In this document: positions 1-8,769 of the stretch, in pieces
How positions within the stretch are numbered: the first letter of the stretch is position 1
Layout: each line of letters starts with the position of its first letter
NCBI RefSeq assembly: GCF_050314255.1
Contig: NZ_JBNPMZ010000002.1
Coordinates: 1-64,000, forward strand
From: Claveliimonas sp034178805
Lineage (GTDB): Bacteria > Bacillota > Clostridia > Lachnospirales > Lachnospiraceae
DNA: 64,000 nt
Reading direction: 5' to 3'
Program-made: the position numbers and the translations under genes
The notes under the pieces: generated by a model
Databases searched by the model: none
The model's input: only the letters and a program-made list of their open reading frames with translations
What the model was told of the DNA's origin: nothing

Positions 1-2
1 TC

Positions 3-1070
3 AGTAAAGACACTCTGGATGATTTGATGATTTCTCATAAGGAATACTTCAACGAACACACCAACGAATACTATTTGGCACTTACAGATGATAAATTATC
101 GAGAACTTTTACCAAGGAACTTACAGATGATCCCGAAGTCAATGGAAAACTCACCTTAAAATTGATGATTATGCCATCTTTTAGCAGACGTGTTGCAATG
201 ATTCGACAGACTGGTATGAAAATCAAGGATAAAGGAAACATCAATGGCTTAATCCCATTTGCAGGTACTCTGTTCATTGAGGGCGATGCCATTAACTCTT
301 ATCTTCGTGGATTAGAAAATCCCCAGCATCTTGAATGGGAGGTAGAACGTGCTGAAAACAAGAGTAAAGCTAAACGCCTTCTTACTACCTTGACCCGTTT
401 TATCAAAGCATCTCTAGATGAAATGAAAAACGACGAAAGCGAGGACGCACTTGATCCGACTGTTGGCGAATATCTCTCTGCCAGTGACTTCGAGAAAGTT
501 CATAACCAGGAACGCACTGAAGCCCTGCAGGATAACATTAAAGATATTAAAATTCGTGTGACCGAAGTTGTACCTAAGCCATCTGATACACAGACCAGTG
601 AACCCGGTAAAACTCTTATTGACGATGATGACGGTGATATTATTGTTACTGATCTTCCTGGTGAGGGAGGTAGTGGTAGTCAAGGTCACTGTGGACACGG
701 TGGCGGTAGTAATCCCGGTTATGGCGGCGGCGATATTCCCGTAGAACACCGCAAGAAATTATCAGCTATTTCTGCAATCAGCGTTCGCAATGTGGTTAAT
801 AACAAAACATCCGGTGAGTACACAATTGTATTTACTCCTAGCGCATCTGCTACAGACGGTGTTTTAGAAGTGTTCATGTCTGCCGAATCTCAGAACTATG
901 AAGCACCTATTGTTGCGGTATCTTGCTCCCAATGTCCTGCTTTGAAGTTTTATAAAAACAGAGTTACAAACCTGACATTTACCGAGAAAAATGCATTAAG
1001 ACTTAATATCCAGCTTGATTATCACGACTACTGTTCATTGGAGGTGAAAGCGTATGGAAATCAAATATAA
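3..1070 (+). CDS. C-terminal part of a paraMORC-like GHKL ATPase (5' end outside window)
   Basis: The frame is open to the left edge (codons before the first internal ATG read SKDTLDDL), so this is the tail of a longer gene. The first ~130 residues hold RRVAMIRQTGMKI, a segment I associate with the C-terminal side of GHKL/MORC-like ATPases in prokaryotic defence operons. An acidic linker and a Gly/His-rich stretch (about residues 195–240) follow, then a predicted beta-rich C-terminal domain. The ATP-binding motifs would lie upstream and cannot be seen. The 3' end overlaps the next gene by 17 bases, indicating an operon. The family assignment rests on recall of the motif, so it is moderate. 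Confidence 0.6.
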   Translation, partial: SKDTLDDLMISHKEYFNEHTNEYYLALTDDKLSRTFTKELTDDPEVNGKLTLKLMIMPSFSRRVAMIRQTGMKIKDKGNINGLIPFAGTLFIEGDAINSYLRGLENPQHLEWEVERAENKSKAKRLLTTLTRFIKASLDEMKNDESEDALDPTVGEYLSASDFEKVHNQERTEALQDNIKDIKIRVTEVVPKPSDTQTSEPGKTLIDDDDGDIIVTDLPGEGGSGSQGHCGHGGGSNPGYGGGDIPVEHRKKLSAISAISVRNVVNNKTSGEYTIVFTPSASATDGVLEVFMSAESQNYEAPIVAVSCSQCPALKFYKNRVTNLTFTEKNALRLNIQLDYHDYCSLEVKAYGNQI

Positions 1071-1380
1071 ATTATATCCATATCCTGTGCTGTCCTCTTA
1101 TTCAAATGATTATGCAACTGGTGCTTTTGATGTAACCATTGATATTATCCGTGATGGTTATGATCTGCGTATTGACTTCCTTGCAACCCTTACTTGCCAG
1201 AGCCTTCAGGACTGCATCAAACAGGGAACTGTAAAATATGTGTACCACTTGGAGTGCCCACAGACATCAAAAAATGACGAGGTCGTAGAATATTCCATGG
1301 GTAGAACAATGTCACCTATGATGGTAGCTGAATATCAGTTACAGCTACCTGATAAAGATGTGTTACAGAAAAAATCGTAA
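1054..1380 (+). CDS. Small protein coupled to the GHKL ATPase, probably truncated
   Basis: This 108-residue protein starts inside the 3' end of the upstream ATPase gene, with GGAGGTG just before the ATG, so the two are translationally coupled. It has a YPYPVLS start and a YVYHLECPQT segment. I recall both from longer proteins that accompany paraMORC-type ATPases, so the copy here probably lost its C-terminal half. After the stop the same frame gives only nine more codons. Function unknown. Truncation is an inference from remembered family members, not from an alignment. Confidence 0.55.
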   Translation: MEIKYKLYPYPVLSSYSNDYATGAFDVTIDIIRDGYDLRIDFLATLTCQSLQDCIKQGTVKYVYHLECPQTSKNDEVVEYSMGRTMSPMMVAEYQLQLPDKDVLQKKS

Positions 1381-1602
1381 GAGTGGGGTAATATTCCTGC
1401 AATTGAATAAAACTGGAAAAGTATCACCAACAATCAAAAAAATATTTACCTAAAACCTCAAATCTTTTATGCTTCTGATAAACAACAATTGATTGATATG
1501 TATCAAATTATCCTATGATCAAAACATATTTCTCAGGAATATAAGAAGACTTATTGTCAATTAAAATGAGATTCTGAGAGCAGAATAGTAGAAAGGCAAA
1601 AT
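1381..1602. other. Non-coding or degraded spacer
   Basis: AT-rich spacer of 222 bases between the truncated small gene and the nuclease gene. A short open frame (ITNNQKNIYLKPQIF...) runs from about 1420 to 1518 with no start or ribosome site. It could be the eroded end of the upstream gene, but I cannot show this. Confidence 0.3.
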
Positions 1603-2391
1603 ATGAATCTTCAAAATGATTATGAAATAGTAGCAAATGACGAAACAATATCTTTTGACCACTATATAAAACGATTATTTGAAATTTGCAACGATTGCAA
1701 CAGAGAAGTTTATCTTTCAGAAATATTATTACCTCTATTATCTATGTGTTGCCCTAAAGGAATTAAGGTAGTACCTGTTTTCGATGATAGGAAAGTAGGT
1801 AAAAACACTGAAGAAGACACTGACAGCAAGAGAAGAATGAGCATCATATGTGCACATTATGGAACAGATAGTTATGTTGTTCCAGATTTCATTTTTGTCC
1901 CTCTTGAGTATTCGTTTATAAACCCATGTAAACCATATCTGATGGTAGAAACTAAGCTACCATCTTTCCCCAAGTACAAAAGAGATTTAAAAAAACTATA
2001 TAATTGCCCATTAGAAGATACTGTTAATAAATTTAAAGATTCCGAACTACTACCTGAAATAAACGCTTGCGACTGTAACTTAGTACTCTACACCGACGGA
2101 ATCACATGGATGTTTTTGGAACACTCCCAAAATGAAATTAAAAACAAATACGATACCATCAAATTTGTTAACCAATACGAATACCATGCCAAAAGACATA
2201 CTGGACGACGAATTGATACAAAGCGTGTTTATAAACAAATCGATTTATCTTTTTGGGATCCTTCTTTGAAAACTTGTGAAATTGAAACTCAACCAGATGA
2301 ATGGAATCAATTAAAAGAACAAATCACTAAGATACTCAAAGAAATCCTTGAAACGAATTCTCAAACATCCCCAACCAATAATATAATGTAG
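1603..2391 (+). CDS. PD-(D/E)XK-like nuclease, putative restriction/defence
   Basis: A 262-residue protein with GAAAGG six bases before the ATG. A candidate PD-(D/E)XK core is visible: VPDFIFVP around residue 93 followed by YLMVETKLP about 20 residues later (D...E-x-K). After it comes a segment (NLVLYTDGITWMFLE) like those following the core in nuclease subunits of restriction systems. Same strand as the GHKL ATPase genes, so it may be the effector of that defence locus. A strong terminator follows directly. No close family is recognised; the nuclease call rests on the motif only. Confidence 0.5.
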   Translation: MNLQNDYEIVANDETISFDHYIKRLFEICNDCNREVYLSEILLPLLSMCCPKGIKVVPVFDDRKVGKNTEEDTDSKRRMSIICAHYGTDSYVVPDFIFVPLEYSFINPCKPYLMVETKLPSFPKYKRDLKKLYNCPLEDTVNKFKDSELLPEINACDCNLVLYTDGITWMFLEHSQNEIKNKYDTIKFVNQYEYHAKRHTGRRIDTKRVYKQIDLSFWDPSLKTCEIETQPDEWNQLKEQITKILKEILETNSQTSPTNNIM

Positions 2392-2413
2392 ACATTTTAT
2401 AGACGAAGGAAAT

Positions 2414-2450
2414 GGGAAGCCTTGATTTATAAGGCTTCCCGTTGTTTTTA
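2414..2450 (+). terminator. Rho-independent terminator after the nuclease gene
   Basis: Perfect 10-bp arms GGGAAGCCTT and AAGGCTTCCC around a 7-nt loop, followed by GTTGTTTTTA. It closes the left-edge plus-strand operon and could also serve the short minus-strand ORF that ends just to its right. Confidence 0.85.
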
Positions 2451-2452
2451 CA

Positions 2453-2548
2453 TCACTCCATTTCAATCAGCTCTGAGTCAATCCGTAAATATGCCTCCAG
2501 CCTGATTTCATTCCAGTCGAAGTAGCTTTCCACTAATTCTCTTTTCAT
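2453..2548 (-). CDS. 31-residue acidic small protein (candidate)
   Basis: Minus-strand ORF MKRELVESYFDWNEIRLEAY..., with AAAGGGA seven bases before the ATG. The sequence is amphipathic and rich in Glu, without a signal peptide. Upstream on the same strand lies a copy of the promoter/terminator module also found before the gene at 8167–8706, which supports real transcription. Function unknown. Confidence 0.4.
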   Translation of the reverse strand: MKRELVESYFDWNEIRLEAYLRIDSELIEME

Positions 2549-2663
2549 AATCGTGTCCCTTTCTGCCCTCTTCCTGTGTAAGGGCAAATCCATTCGACAA
2601 TTTCTGCAATTACAATTTCAACCGTACATGGCAGGAAATGCAACTTATTAACAACCGTACTGC

Positions 2664-2763
2664 AACTACCTACATTTACAATTTTTTTGCATAGGATATT
2701 ATCAAGTCTCGCTATTAATTTTGAGACTCAAACACCAAAGCGGAACTAAGTTCCGCTTTGGAT
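2664..2763 (-). repeat. Promoter/terminator module, copy 1
   Basis: About 95 bases closely resemble 8766–8866. In plus orientation the shared order is CTACATTTAC, a T run, TTTGCA, an AAGTCTC...GAGACT inverted repeat, and the AAGCGGAACT palindrome. The unit sits upstream of a minus-strand gene both times. Confidence 0.7.
2735..2761. terminator. Palindromic hairpin AAGCGGAACT/AGTTCCGCTT, copy 1
   Basis: Two 10-bp arms separated by a single A, extended here by C-A/T-G pairs to 13 bp. The same hairpin recurs at 7324, 8841 and 11041. This copy has no recognisable gene ending at it on the minus strand. Confidence 0.75.
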
Positions 2764-2940
2764 CTCCTTTTCTGGCATTACTGAGCATATAATTGTAACA
2801 AAATAGAGAGTTTTATTTGGAGAATAATATGAGAAAGTAAAGGGGCAATAAAATTGTTTCTATTTTGTCCCTTTACTTGCGCAATATGGAGGAATAGAAT
2901 TAATTGTAGGAAAATTACATGAAGAAAGGCTGAAGTAGAT

Positions 2941-3819
2941 ATGAGCAATGCAGAAGAGAATAATAAAAGTCACATGATTTTTTGTGGTGAAAAGGATATA
3001 GATTATACACAATCAAATAACTATGCTTTTTTAAACTGGGATTTTGATAATTCGCTTGGTGGAAAAAATAATGTTGCTCAATTTATACAAGATAACTTTG
3101 TGATGGGAAATGCATATATGGGAAATGCAGTATTAAGTTTATATTCGATTTTATATAGCGGTAATTATTGCTCAACAGCAGATACTCTTATTTTCCCGAT
3201 TATGTTTGATCTCTGGCATGGAGTAGAACTTTGGCTAAAAAGTAGTGTAGATGCGATATATTACTTTCTGGGAATTAACAATAAAATAAAGAAAAGCCAT
3301 AAGATCTATGAGTATTTAGAAGTTTTAGAAGAAGAACTGAAAAAATTAGGTATGGAGCAGACAATAGATATTGCATTATCAGAATTGATTAAATTGATAA
3401 AAGAATTTCAACGTGTAAATGCTAATTTTGATTTTGCCAGATATTCTTTTAATGGAAAAAGGACGTATCAATTTTATAATGCTCCTCTAGGAGAAGACGA
3501 GCAGTGGCAAAAGAAAGAGAAAAATAAAGATGAACGAATGCACGTTGATTGGATATCAGAAATGCCAATTGTACCGAATACTTGTGTGGATTTACAAGAA
3601 TTACTTGTTATTATTTTAGGACTTGTTGATAACTTTAGAACTTTTGTAGAATACTTAACACTGGTAATAGTTGAAGGGGGACAATTGACAGATGATGCAT
3701 ACAAGAAATATTTGAAAGAACGTGAAAAAACTCAAAAAAATATGGAAGAATGGGATAACAACGAGGGAGACATGGACATAAAAGCAATGATGAAATTTGT
3801 ATATTCGCATATTTTATAG
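2941..3819 (+). CDS. HEPN-like domain protein next to McrBC
   Basis: A 292-residue protein, convergent with mcrC and separated from it by a bidirectional terminator. Residues ~80–130 (FPIMFDLWHGVELWLKSS, then KKSHKIYEYLEVL) resemble HEPN-type helical domains, in which a helix ending in ELxLK is followed by a Lys/His-rich turn. The usual catalytic R-x4-6-H pair is not clear, so it may be a catalytically weak or non-RNase member. The C-terminus is charged and helical. The context, beside a restriction system, suggests a defence role. The fold call is by eye. Confidence 0.45.
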   Translation: MSNAEENNKSHMIFCGEKDIDYTQSNNYAFLNWDFDNSLGGKNNVAQFIQDNFVMGNAYMGNAVLSLYSILYSGNYCSTADTLIFPIMFDLWHGVELWLKSSVDAIYYFLGINNKIKKSHKIYEYLEVLEEELKKLGMEQTIDIALSELIKLIKEFQRVNANFDFARYSFNGKRTYQFYNAPLGEDEQWQKKEKNKDERMHVDWISEMPIVPNTCVDLQELLVIILGLVDNFRTFVEYLTLVIVEGGQLTDDAYKKYLKEREKTQKNMEEWDNNEGDMDIKAMMKFVYSHIL

Positions 3820-3827
3820 TTCAGATT

Positions 3828-3863
3828 AATTTTTGAGGGGAAGTATTGATCCCCTCAAAAATT
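3828..3863. terminator. Bidirectional terminator between HEPN-like gene and mcrC
   Basis: Arms AATTTTTGAGGGG and CCCCTCAAAAATT flank a 10-base loop between two convergent genes. A and T runs on both sides fit termination in both directions. The right arm reaches the mcrC stop codon. Confidence 0.85.
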
Positions 3864-4893
3864 AAGAGAAGTTATCTTTAACAATAGAGTTTAAGTCTTC
3901 AGAAATTTTTGAAAAATCCTGATTTAAATTCAATGCACGCACAGAAATCTGATTTCCGCTCATTTGGTATGTGTTATTGAGAATAACATCTTCATCAGTC
4001 TGGGCATAGAGAATCATTCCAGAAACGGTATGTTTCAACTCTCTTAATTCAAATTCCTTGTTTTTCACATATGTAAAAATCTGATAGAGGTTATTGGAAT
4101 GCAAGGTATTTGTTCCATATTGCTGCTGAGTCATATGTGAATAATATTTTGCATCGATAATGAGGATATTGTTTCCCTGAGACAACATAATATCAGTTTG
4201 CATTTTAGGAAGCAATTGGTTCTCAGAATCATCAAGTTGCCAGGCAATCTGTGAGGCATTGGCAGATAGTTCTGGATGTTCTTTGCGATAGTATTCAAGC
4301 AAAAATTTCTCATATAAACGGCACATACGCTGTTCATCAAAAAAATCCATTATTTTTGTGGTACCGTCGTTCTGTGTCTGGAGAAGTCCGTTATAAATCA
4401 GATAACAGATTCCAATTAGCATTTGATAACTTTGATTGGAACGATTATAATGTTGGTTCCAATTTACGAAACGTAAATCAATTTCGTTAACATCAGAAAA
4501 AAATAATAATAGATTCCGTAGACTCTTTTTTCGTGTATTTGTGATATTGGCCTTAAGAAGCAATAACATTGTAGATTTAATAATCTGGTTAAATTGTGTA
4601 TTAGTTGAAAATTCATCGTATGTACAAATCATTTGCTTCTTCAGCAGAGTCTGAGTTTTAATGGATTCAGAAATATTAAGTTTTCCCTGTAGTGTAGAAA
4701 GAGGTTCTGATTTTAGCAGATAATCTCTTCCTAAGCCTCGTTTTAGCTGCACGCTAATGCCCTTATCAAGAATGGCGGCACATAATTCAGCGGTATTATG
4801 AAAATTTTCTGTAGCCAGATCTTTGTAATTTTGTGCTTGTAATGCTTGAAAAGCGTAGGACAGCATATAATAAATATTTTGTACAGGAATCAT
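3862..4893 (-). CDS. mcrC: McrC-family nuclease subunit of a McrBC type IV restriction system
   Basis: A 343-residue protein. The N-terminus MIPVQNIYYMLSYAF is characteristic of McrC homologues. A PD-(D/E)XK core is visible near residues 230–250 (TDIMLS, then ILIIDAKYY). McrC is the nuclease partner that is recruited by the McrB GTPase and cleaves modified DNA. The ATG overlaps the mcrB stop by four bases (ATGA), so translation is coupled. The length is normal and no lesion is seen. The exact modified base recognised depends on the McrB N-terminal domain and cannot be read here. Confidence 0.9.
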   Translation of the reverse strand: MIPVQNIYYMLSYAFQALQAQNYKDLATENFHNTAELCAAILDKGISVQLKRGLGRDYLLKSEPLSTLQGKLNISESIKTQTLLKKQMICTYDEFSTNTQFNQIIKSTMLLLLKANITNTRKKSLRNLLLFFSDVNEIDLRFVNWNQHYNRSNQSYQMLIGICYLIYNGLLQTQNDGTTKIMDFFDEQRMCRLYEKFLLEYYRKEHPELSANASQIAWQLDDSENQLLPKMQTDIMLSQGNNILIIDAKYYSHMTQQQYGTNTLHSNNLYQIFTYVKNKEFELRELKHTVSGMILYAQTDEDVILNNTYQMSGNQISVRALNLNQDFSKISEDLNSIVKDNFS

Positions 4894-7007
4894 TTAACAG
4901 CACTCCTTAGTCGATCAGACCAATCTACGATTTTTGCGGACTCATCAAACCAATATTCTTTTAAAAGTGGAATCAATTCGTATTCTACAATGGATGACAA
5001 AGTTTGTGTGTTGGCGGTCTCTGGTGTTAAACCACAAAAATAACTGTGACCAATACTGAATCCTTCACCTAGTGATATATCTTCTGCTATCTTGGAATTG
5101 AGCTGTTTCACACAAGCAATTAATTTGTTAAAGGCATCACTTTTTAGATAATCTTGATAAGCTTGAAAACCAGGCGCATTAAATCCCGGTTTCATAGTAA
5201 AAAATGAAAAACGTCGTCTTAAAGCATAATCTAACATAGCAAGACTACGATCAGCAGTATTCATCATACCAATAATGTATACATTTGCGGGTACAGAGAA
5301 ATTCTCATCAGAATATAACAATTGCAGTTCAATACCACGCTTATCTTTTTCAATCAGCATAAATAATTCACCGAATATTTTACTTAAATTACCACGATTG
5401 ATTTCATCAATGATAAAGAAATAATCATTTTCATCATCTTCTTCTGCCAGTTTGCAGAATTTGTAAAAAGAGCCCTTTTTAATTGTGAATCCATTTTCGG
5501 TTGGTCGGTATCCTTCAATAAAATCCTCGTAGGAGTAACTCTGGTGGAATTGGATCATTTGAACACGGTCAGGATTTTTTGCACCGATAATGGAATAAGC
5601 AAGTCTCTTGGCAGTAAATGTTTTTCCAACGCCAGGTGCGCCTTGTAAAATAATATTTTTCTTCATTTTTAAGACATTTACCAGTGTTTTATAATCTTGT
5701 TCATTCATATACACATCTGAGAGAAAATCTACAGAAGAGTAAGTTGGATAGTCTATTTCTGGTTGTGTGTCTACATCATCCAATTCGTCTGGAGCAAAGA
5801 TGGCGGTAAGTTTTTCAATATAATCTGTGTATGGAGTGATATCAGTTAAGCGTTTAGCTACTGCATTACCAGGATGTTCCCATTCACCAACTTGAAGCCA
5901 CTTTACAGTGCGGACATTTTTATATTCTTGCCGAAGATCATCAAAGACATAACTTCCAGTGACAATACCTTTACCAACAAGAGTGTTGCTGCGTTTCGCA
6001 AAAATCACATCATTAACTGATACTGTATTCGCAAAATTCCATGCCATCAAAGCCTGATTTTTTCGTGAAGTGCTACTGTCGTACACATCTATTAGTTCTT
6101 GACGGAGAGCTTCTTTGGAAGCAAATTGGGAATAATCACCGATATCGTCCATACCTAAAACCATGATTCCTTTTTGTTGGCATTCATTCCAACTTTTATC
6201 ATCAAAGACGGTATACATCCAGTAGTGAGTTTTATGTTTTTTATCGGAAAGAGTATTTGTGTCAGAATCATCAGTGTCATTAGTGTATCCTACATTTTTC
6301 CCGTAAATATGAGCAAAAACGACTCCTGGAACATTGCATTTTCTGGCATATAATGAAATTTGTCCCATGCGAATGAAAGGAATATCACTTGGTTTTTGAT
6401 TTAGGAAATGCAATACTCTTAGCTGAATATCTTGACCATAAAATGGAGCGAATAATGCTGGAAAGAGCATTTGGTAATATTTCATGCGCCATACCATATT
6501 GATTCCTGGGATATGTTCCAGTTGTTTATAGAGTTGTTCATAATCTTCTTCAGAATCTAAAGGACCAAAAGAAGATATTATTTCAGCACCTTCAACCAGG
6601 TCGTTGCGCATTTCATCTGCTTTTTGTATTGCTTCAGCTTCAGTAAGAAGCACAGGCTTTAATGGTGAGCCACATGTCCAACTCTGATTTTTCTTATGAT
6701 AAAATAATCCAAATTTGTAGGCTGCTCCGCCGGAAATACTTCCAAATACTTCACGAATATCTTTGTCCATTTCAAGCATATAGCAGAGATTGGTTTTACT
6801 TCCTTCGTCATTATAAAACAAAGAAGTTAACAAGTTCTTTCCAGAAAGAGATTTTAAGCGTTCTATTCCAAAAAGATTCATAAAATTTTCTCGTAGCTCA
6901 CCAGCCTTGTGAGCAAATGAAATCCATTCTGGAGTCTGAGATTCGCTAAAAAACCATTCAGGAGAATATTTCCCTGATCCATTTTCTGTTATCTGAATGT
7001 TTGACAT
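4890..7007 (-). CDS. mcrB: McrB-family AAA+ GTPase with N-terminal recognition domain
   Basis: A 705-residue protein. The C-terminal AAA+ motor has Walker A GAPGVGKT (about residue 455), Walker B with FFIIDEINRG (about residue 530) and an arginine-rich DYALRRRFSFF element. About 430 residues precede it, including an EVE/PUA-like stretch (YWMYTVF... and NTVSVNDVIFAKR), a plausible modified-base reader. GGAGGTATATT precedes the ATG. mcrC follows with a 4-bp overlap. A sigma-A promoter lies about 30 bases upstream. Restriction of methylated or otherwise modified foreign DNA is the expected role; the specificity is unknown. Confidence 0.9.
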   Translation of the reverse strand: MSNIQITENGSGKYSPEWFFSESQTPEWISFAHKAGELRENFMNLFGIERLKSLSGKNLLTSLFYNDEGSKTNLCYMLEMDKDIREVFGSISGGAAYKFGLFYHKKNQSWTCGSPLKPVLLTEAEAIQKADEMRNDLVEGAEIISSFGPLDSEEDYEQLYKQLEHIPGINMVWRMKYYQMLFPALFAPFYGQDIQLRVLHFLNQKPSDIPFIRMGQISLYARKCNVPGVVFAHIYGKNVGYTNDTDDSDTNTLSDKKHKTHYWMYTVFDDKSWNECQQKGIMVLGMDDIGDYSQFASKEALRQELIDVYDSSTSRKNQALMAWNFANTVSVNDVIFAKRSNTLVGKGIVTGSYVFDDLRQEYKNVRTVKWLQVGEWEHPGNAVAKRLTDITPYTDYIEKLTAIFAPDELDDVDTQPEIDYPTYSSVDFLSDVYMNEQDYKTLVNVLKMKKNIILQGAPGVGKTFTAKRLAYSIIGAKNPDRVQMIQFHQSYSYEDFIEGYRPTENGFTIKKGSFYKFCKLAEEDDENDYFFIIDEINRGNLSKIFGELFMLIEKDKRGIELQLLYSDENFSVPANVYIIGMMNTADRSLAMLDYALRRRFSFFTMKPGFNAPGFQAYQDYLKSDAFNKLIACVKQLNSKIAEDISLGEGFSIGHSYFCGLTPETANTQTLSSIVEYELIPLLKEYWFDESAKIVDWSDRLRSAVK

Positions 7008-7037
7008 AATATACCTCCGAATTTATAAACTAGAATT

Positions 7038-7066
7038 AGTATATCATTTAACTGCAGCCGTGTCAT
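7038..7066 (-). promoter_or_regulatory. Promoter of mcrBC
   Basis: On the minus strand: −35 ATGACA (plus 7061–7066), 17-bp spacer, −10 TATACT (plus 7038–7043), 31 bases before the mcrB ATG. Confidence 0.65.
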
Positions 7067-7227
7067 AGATTATCGAAAAATAGAATTATATTGATATTGA
7101 AAGAGAAGAGCAAGATCCACCCGGGTAATACCGTATCGTAATAATCGTAGATAATATTCGAAAATTAAGAATACTATATTGGCTGCATTGAAAATGTAAG
7201 CAGGTAAAAATTGAATATTTTTTACAG

Positions 7228-7257
7228 AGCATCTGGCAGAAGCCGGGTGCTTTTTTT
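7228..7257 (+). terminator. Orphan plus-strand terminator
   Basis: AGCATCTGGC and GCCGGGTGCT pair (with G·U pairs) around AGAA and are followed by seven T. No gene ends here on the plus strand; 7008–7356 otherwise holds only the mcrB promoter and no coding frame I can support. It may be the trace of a lost gene. Confidence 0.6.
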
Positions 7258-7323
7258 GAAAATTTTTAAAGAAAATATCATGTAAATGGTGCGAAAATCT
7301 CAGTCATTACTAATGCTTTAATA

Positions 7324-7348
7324 AAAAGCGGAACTAAGTTCCGCTTTT
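7324..7348. terminator. Palindromic hairpin AAGCGGAACT/AGTTCCGCTT, copy 2
   Basis: Arms of 12 bp with a one-base centre, flanked by A and T runs, nine bases past the stop of the resolvase gene on the minus strand. GGAGA separates the stop region from the hairpin, as it does at copies 1 and 4. Confidence 0.8.
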
Positions 7349-7356
7349 CTCTCCAA

Positions 7357-8007
7357 TTATTCTGGTATCTCAGGATGTCTGTCCAAATACTTTCGCCGAT
7401 AACGATAGAATGTTGTATGTGATAATCCCAATTTCTTCCGTAGTTCTGTCGGTGTAACCTCTCCAGCAATCACTTGAGAAAATGCTGCATCAAACTTATC
7501 CTCATCGATTGCTGCTGGTCTTCCATAATCTTCCCATTCGCCCCGAAGTTTTTTCATTGCAATACCTTCTCTCTGACGCTTTTCTTTTTTCTCAATTTCT
7601 GCCTGAGCCATAGATGCATATAGTTCCAGCATCATATTATTGATAGTCTCCATCATCAGGTAAGCCATAGTGTTATCCATGTTTGACATATCCATCAATG
7701 TAGTCGGCAACTCCAGTACCATCAACCGTACGCCCATTTCCTGTAATCGTCGGATTTGCCCCATGGTATCCTTCTTATTCCTGCCCAACCGATCGAGTTC
7801 CGTAATAATCAAGACATCTCCTGGTCGAAGAACGTCTTCTACCAGTACAGTATATCTCGATCTGTTGAAATTTTTCCCTGTCTGCTGATCAGTAAAGATG
7901 TTTTTCAGGTCCATCTCATGTCCTTCGCAGTATTGCCTTATCTCTTGGATTCCCCTGTCAAGATGCTGTTCCTTGGTGCTGGTCCTGTGATAACCGTATA
8001 CAGCCAT
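7357..8007 (-). CDS. Serine recombinase (resolvase/invertase family)
   Basis: 216 residues from the ATG at 8007, which has AGGGGGAGA six bases before it. An in-frame ATG 25 codons upstream lacks such a site. The N-terminal resolvase domain begins MAVYGYHRTSTKEQ with the likely nucleophilic Ser at residue 10. LIITELDRLGRNK is the conserved ExDRLGR-type motif. The C-terminus has a helix-turn-helix (PTELRKKLGLSHTTFYRYRR). This is the small DNA-invertase/resolvase type found on plasmids and transposons. It shows no lesion and is the only intact recombinase gene in the window. Confidence 0.92.
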   Translation of the reverse strand: MAVYGYHRTSTKEQHLDRGIQEIRQYCEGHEMDLKNIFTDQQTGKNFNRSRYTVLVEDVLRPGDVLIITELDRLGRNKKDTMGQIRRLQEMGVRLMVLELPTTLMDMSNMDNTMAYLMMETINNMMLELYASMAQAEIEKKEKRQREGIAMKKLRGEWEDYGRPAAIDEDKFDAAFSQVIAGEVTPTELRKKLGLSHTTFYRYRRKYLDRHPEIPE

Positions 8008-8166
8008 TTTCGCTCTCCCCCTTCTACGAATGTACCAAAATGTATGCATCTCTTCTGGAATATTCCCAAAATTGTATTCCATACATTTCGGTACATAATT
8101 TACATATCATTTTCCATATTCCAAATTGTGTACTTTTTGGTACATGCTACTCGCATTCTTTTATTA

Positions 8167-8706
8167 TTACTCCCACCAATTGGTATTTATAGATGGAGAT
8201 ACATAATTCTCAGTATAGCAAAAGATATCCAAAGCGTTATTCCACTCTTCAATTTTTTCTAATTCCTCTTTCAACTCACCAATTTGAACATTTGGATCAC
8301 GTTTCTTTGCCCAATCCTTGAAACGATTATAATCATCTTCCAGCCCTTTTTTTTCAATTTCTAACTCTTTTATACGTTCCGGAAGATCGTCCAGAAACAT
8401 TCCATTTTCTTTTATGTATTCTATCTCTTTTTCCATTGCTTCGATGAGGCAGATTTTCTCACAGAAGTAATCCATATCCCCCAGTTCTTCTGCAGAGTAT
8501 CTTATAATATTTACTTTGGTTCTTCTGCTCATCCAATTATCCAGTAACACCCATTCATTAAAATTCTCGTTGTTGCATTCAGTTAGGTCTCCAATAAAAG
8601 CCTGCAGAAATTCTCGAATGGTCATACCTGCCCGTGCTACTCGCTTTTCTAAAATTTTCTTTTGATCATTGTCTGTTAAGATACCTTGCATATTATATAA
8701 TTCCAT
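8167..8706 (-). CDS. Coiled-coil protein of unknown function
   Basis: A 179-residue protein with AGGAAGGAA eight bases before the ATG. The N-terminal third (GILTDNDQKKILEKRVARAG) resembles a short DNA-binding or ribbon-helix-like start. Residues ~85–155 are heptad-rich and charged (EKEIEYIKENG, ELEIEKKGLEDDY, LKEELEKIEEW), a likely coiled coil. It lies in the resolvase island, has its own extended −10 promoter, and is preceded by the repeat module also seen at 2.7 kb. No family recognised. Confidence 0.65.
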   Translation of the reverse strand: MELYNMQGILTDNDQKKILEKRVARAGMTIREFLQAFIGDLTECNNENFNEWVLLDNWMSRRTKVNIIRYSAEELGDMDYFCEKICLIEAMEKEIEYIKENGMFLDDLPERIKELEIEKKGLEDDYNRFKDWAKKRDPNVQIGELKEELEKIEEWNNALDIFCYTENYVSPSINTNWWE

Positions 8707-8760
8707 GTTCTATTCCTTCCTTTCGCCTACAAATTGTTTACAACAGTACTATCTAATCCC

Positions 8761-8769
8761 ATTATAGCA
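8761..8769 (-). promoter_or_regulatory. Extended −10 promoter of the coiled-coil gene
   Basis: The minus strand reads TGCTATAAT, a full TGnTATAAT extended −10, 55 bases before the ATG. No good −35 is visible, as expected for an extended −10 element. It lies inside the repeat module. Confidence 0.6.

Larger units (their letters stand above)
2549..2940. other. Gene-free stretch with module copy 1 and HEPN-like gene promoter region
   Basis: The 392 bases hold an AT-rich leader containing the direct repeat GTACGGTTG (minus strand), the duplicated module described separately, and the region before the HEPN-like gene. I see no convincing coding frame. The hairpin here follows no gene on the minus strand, unlike its three relatives. 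Confidence 0.5.
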
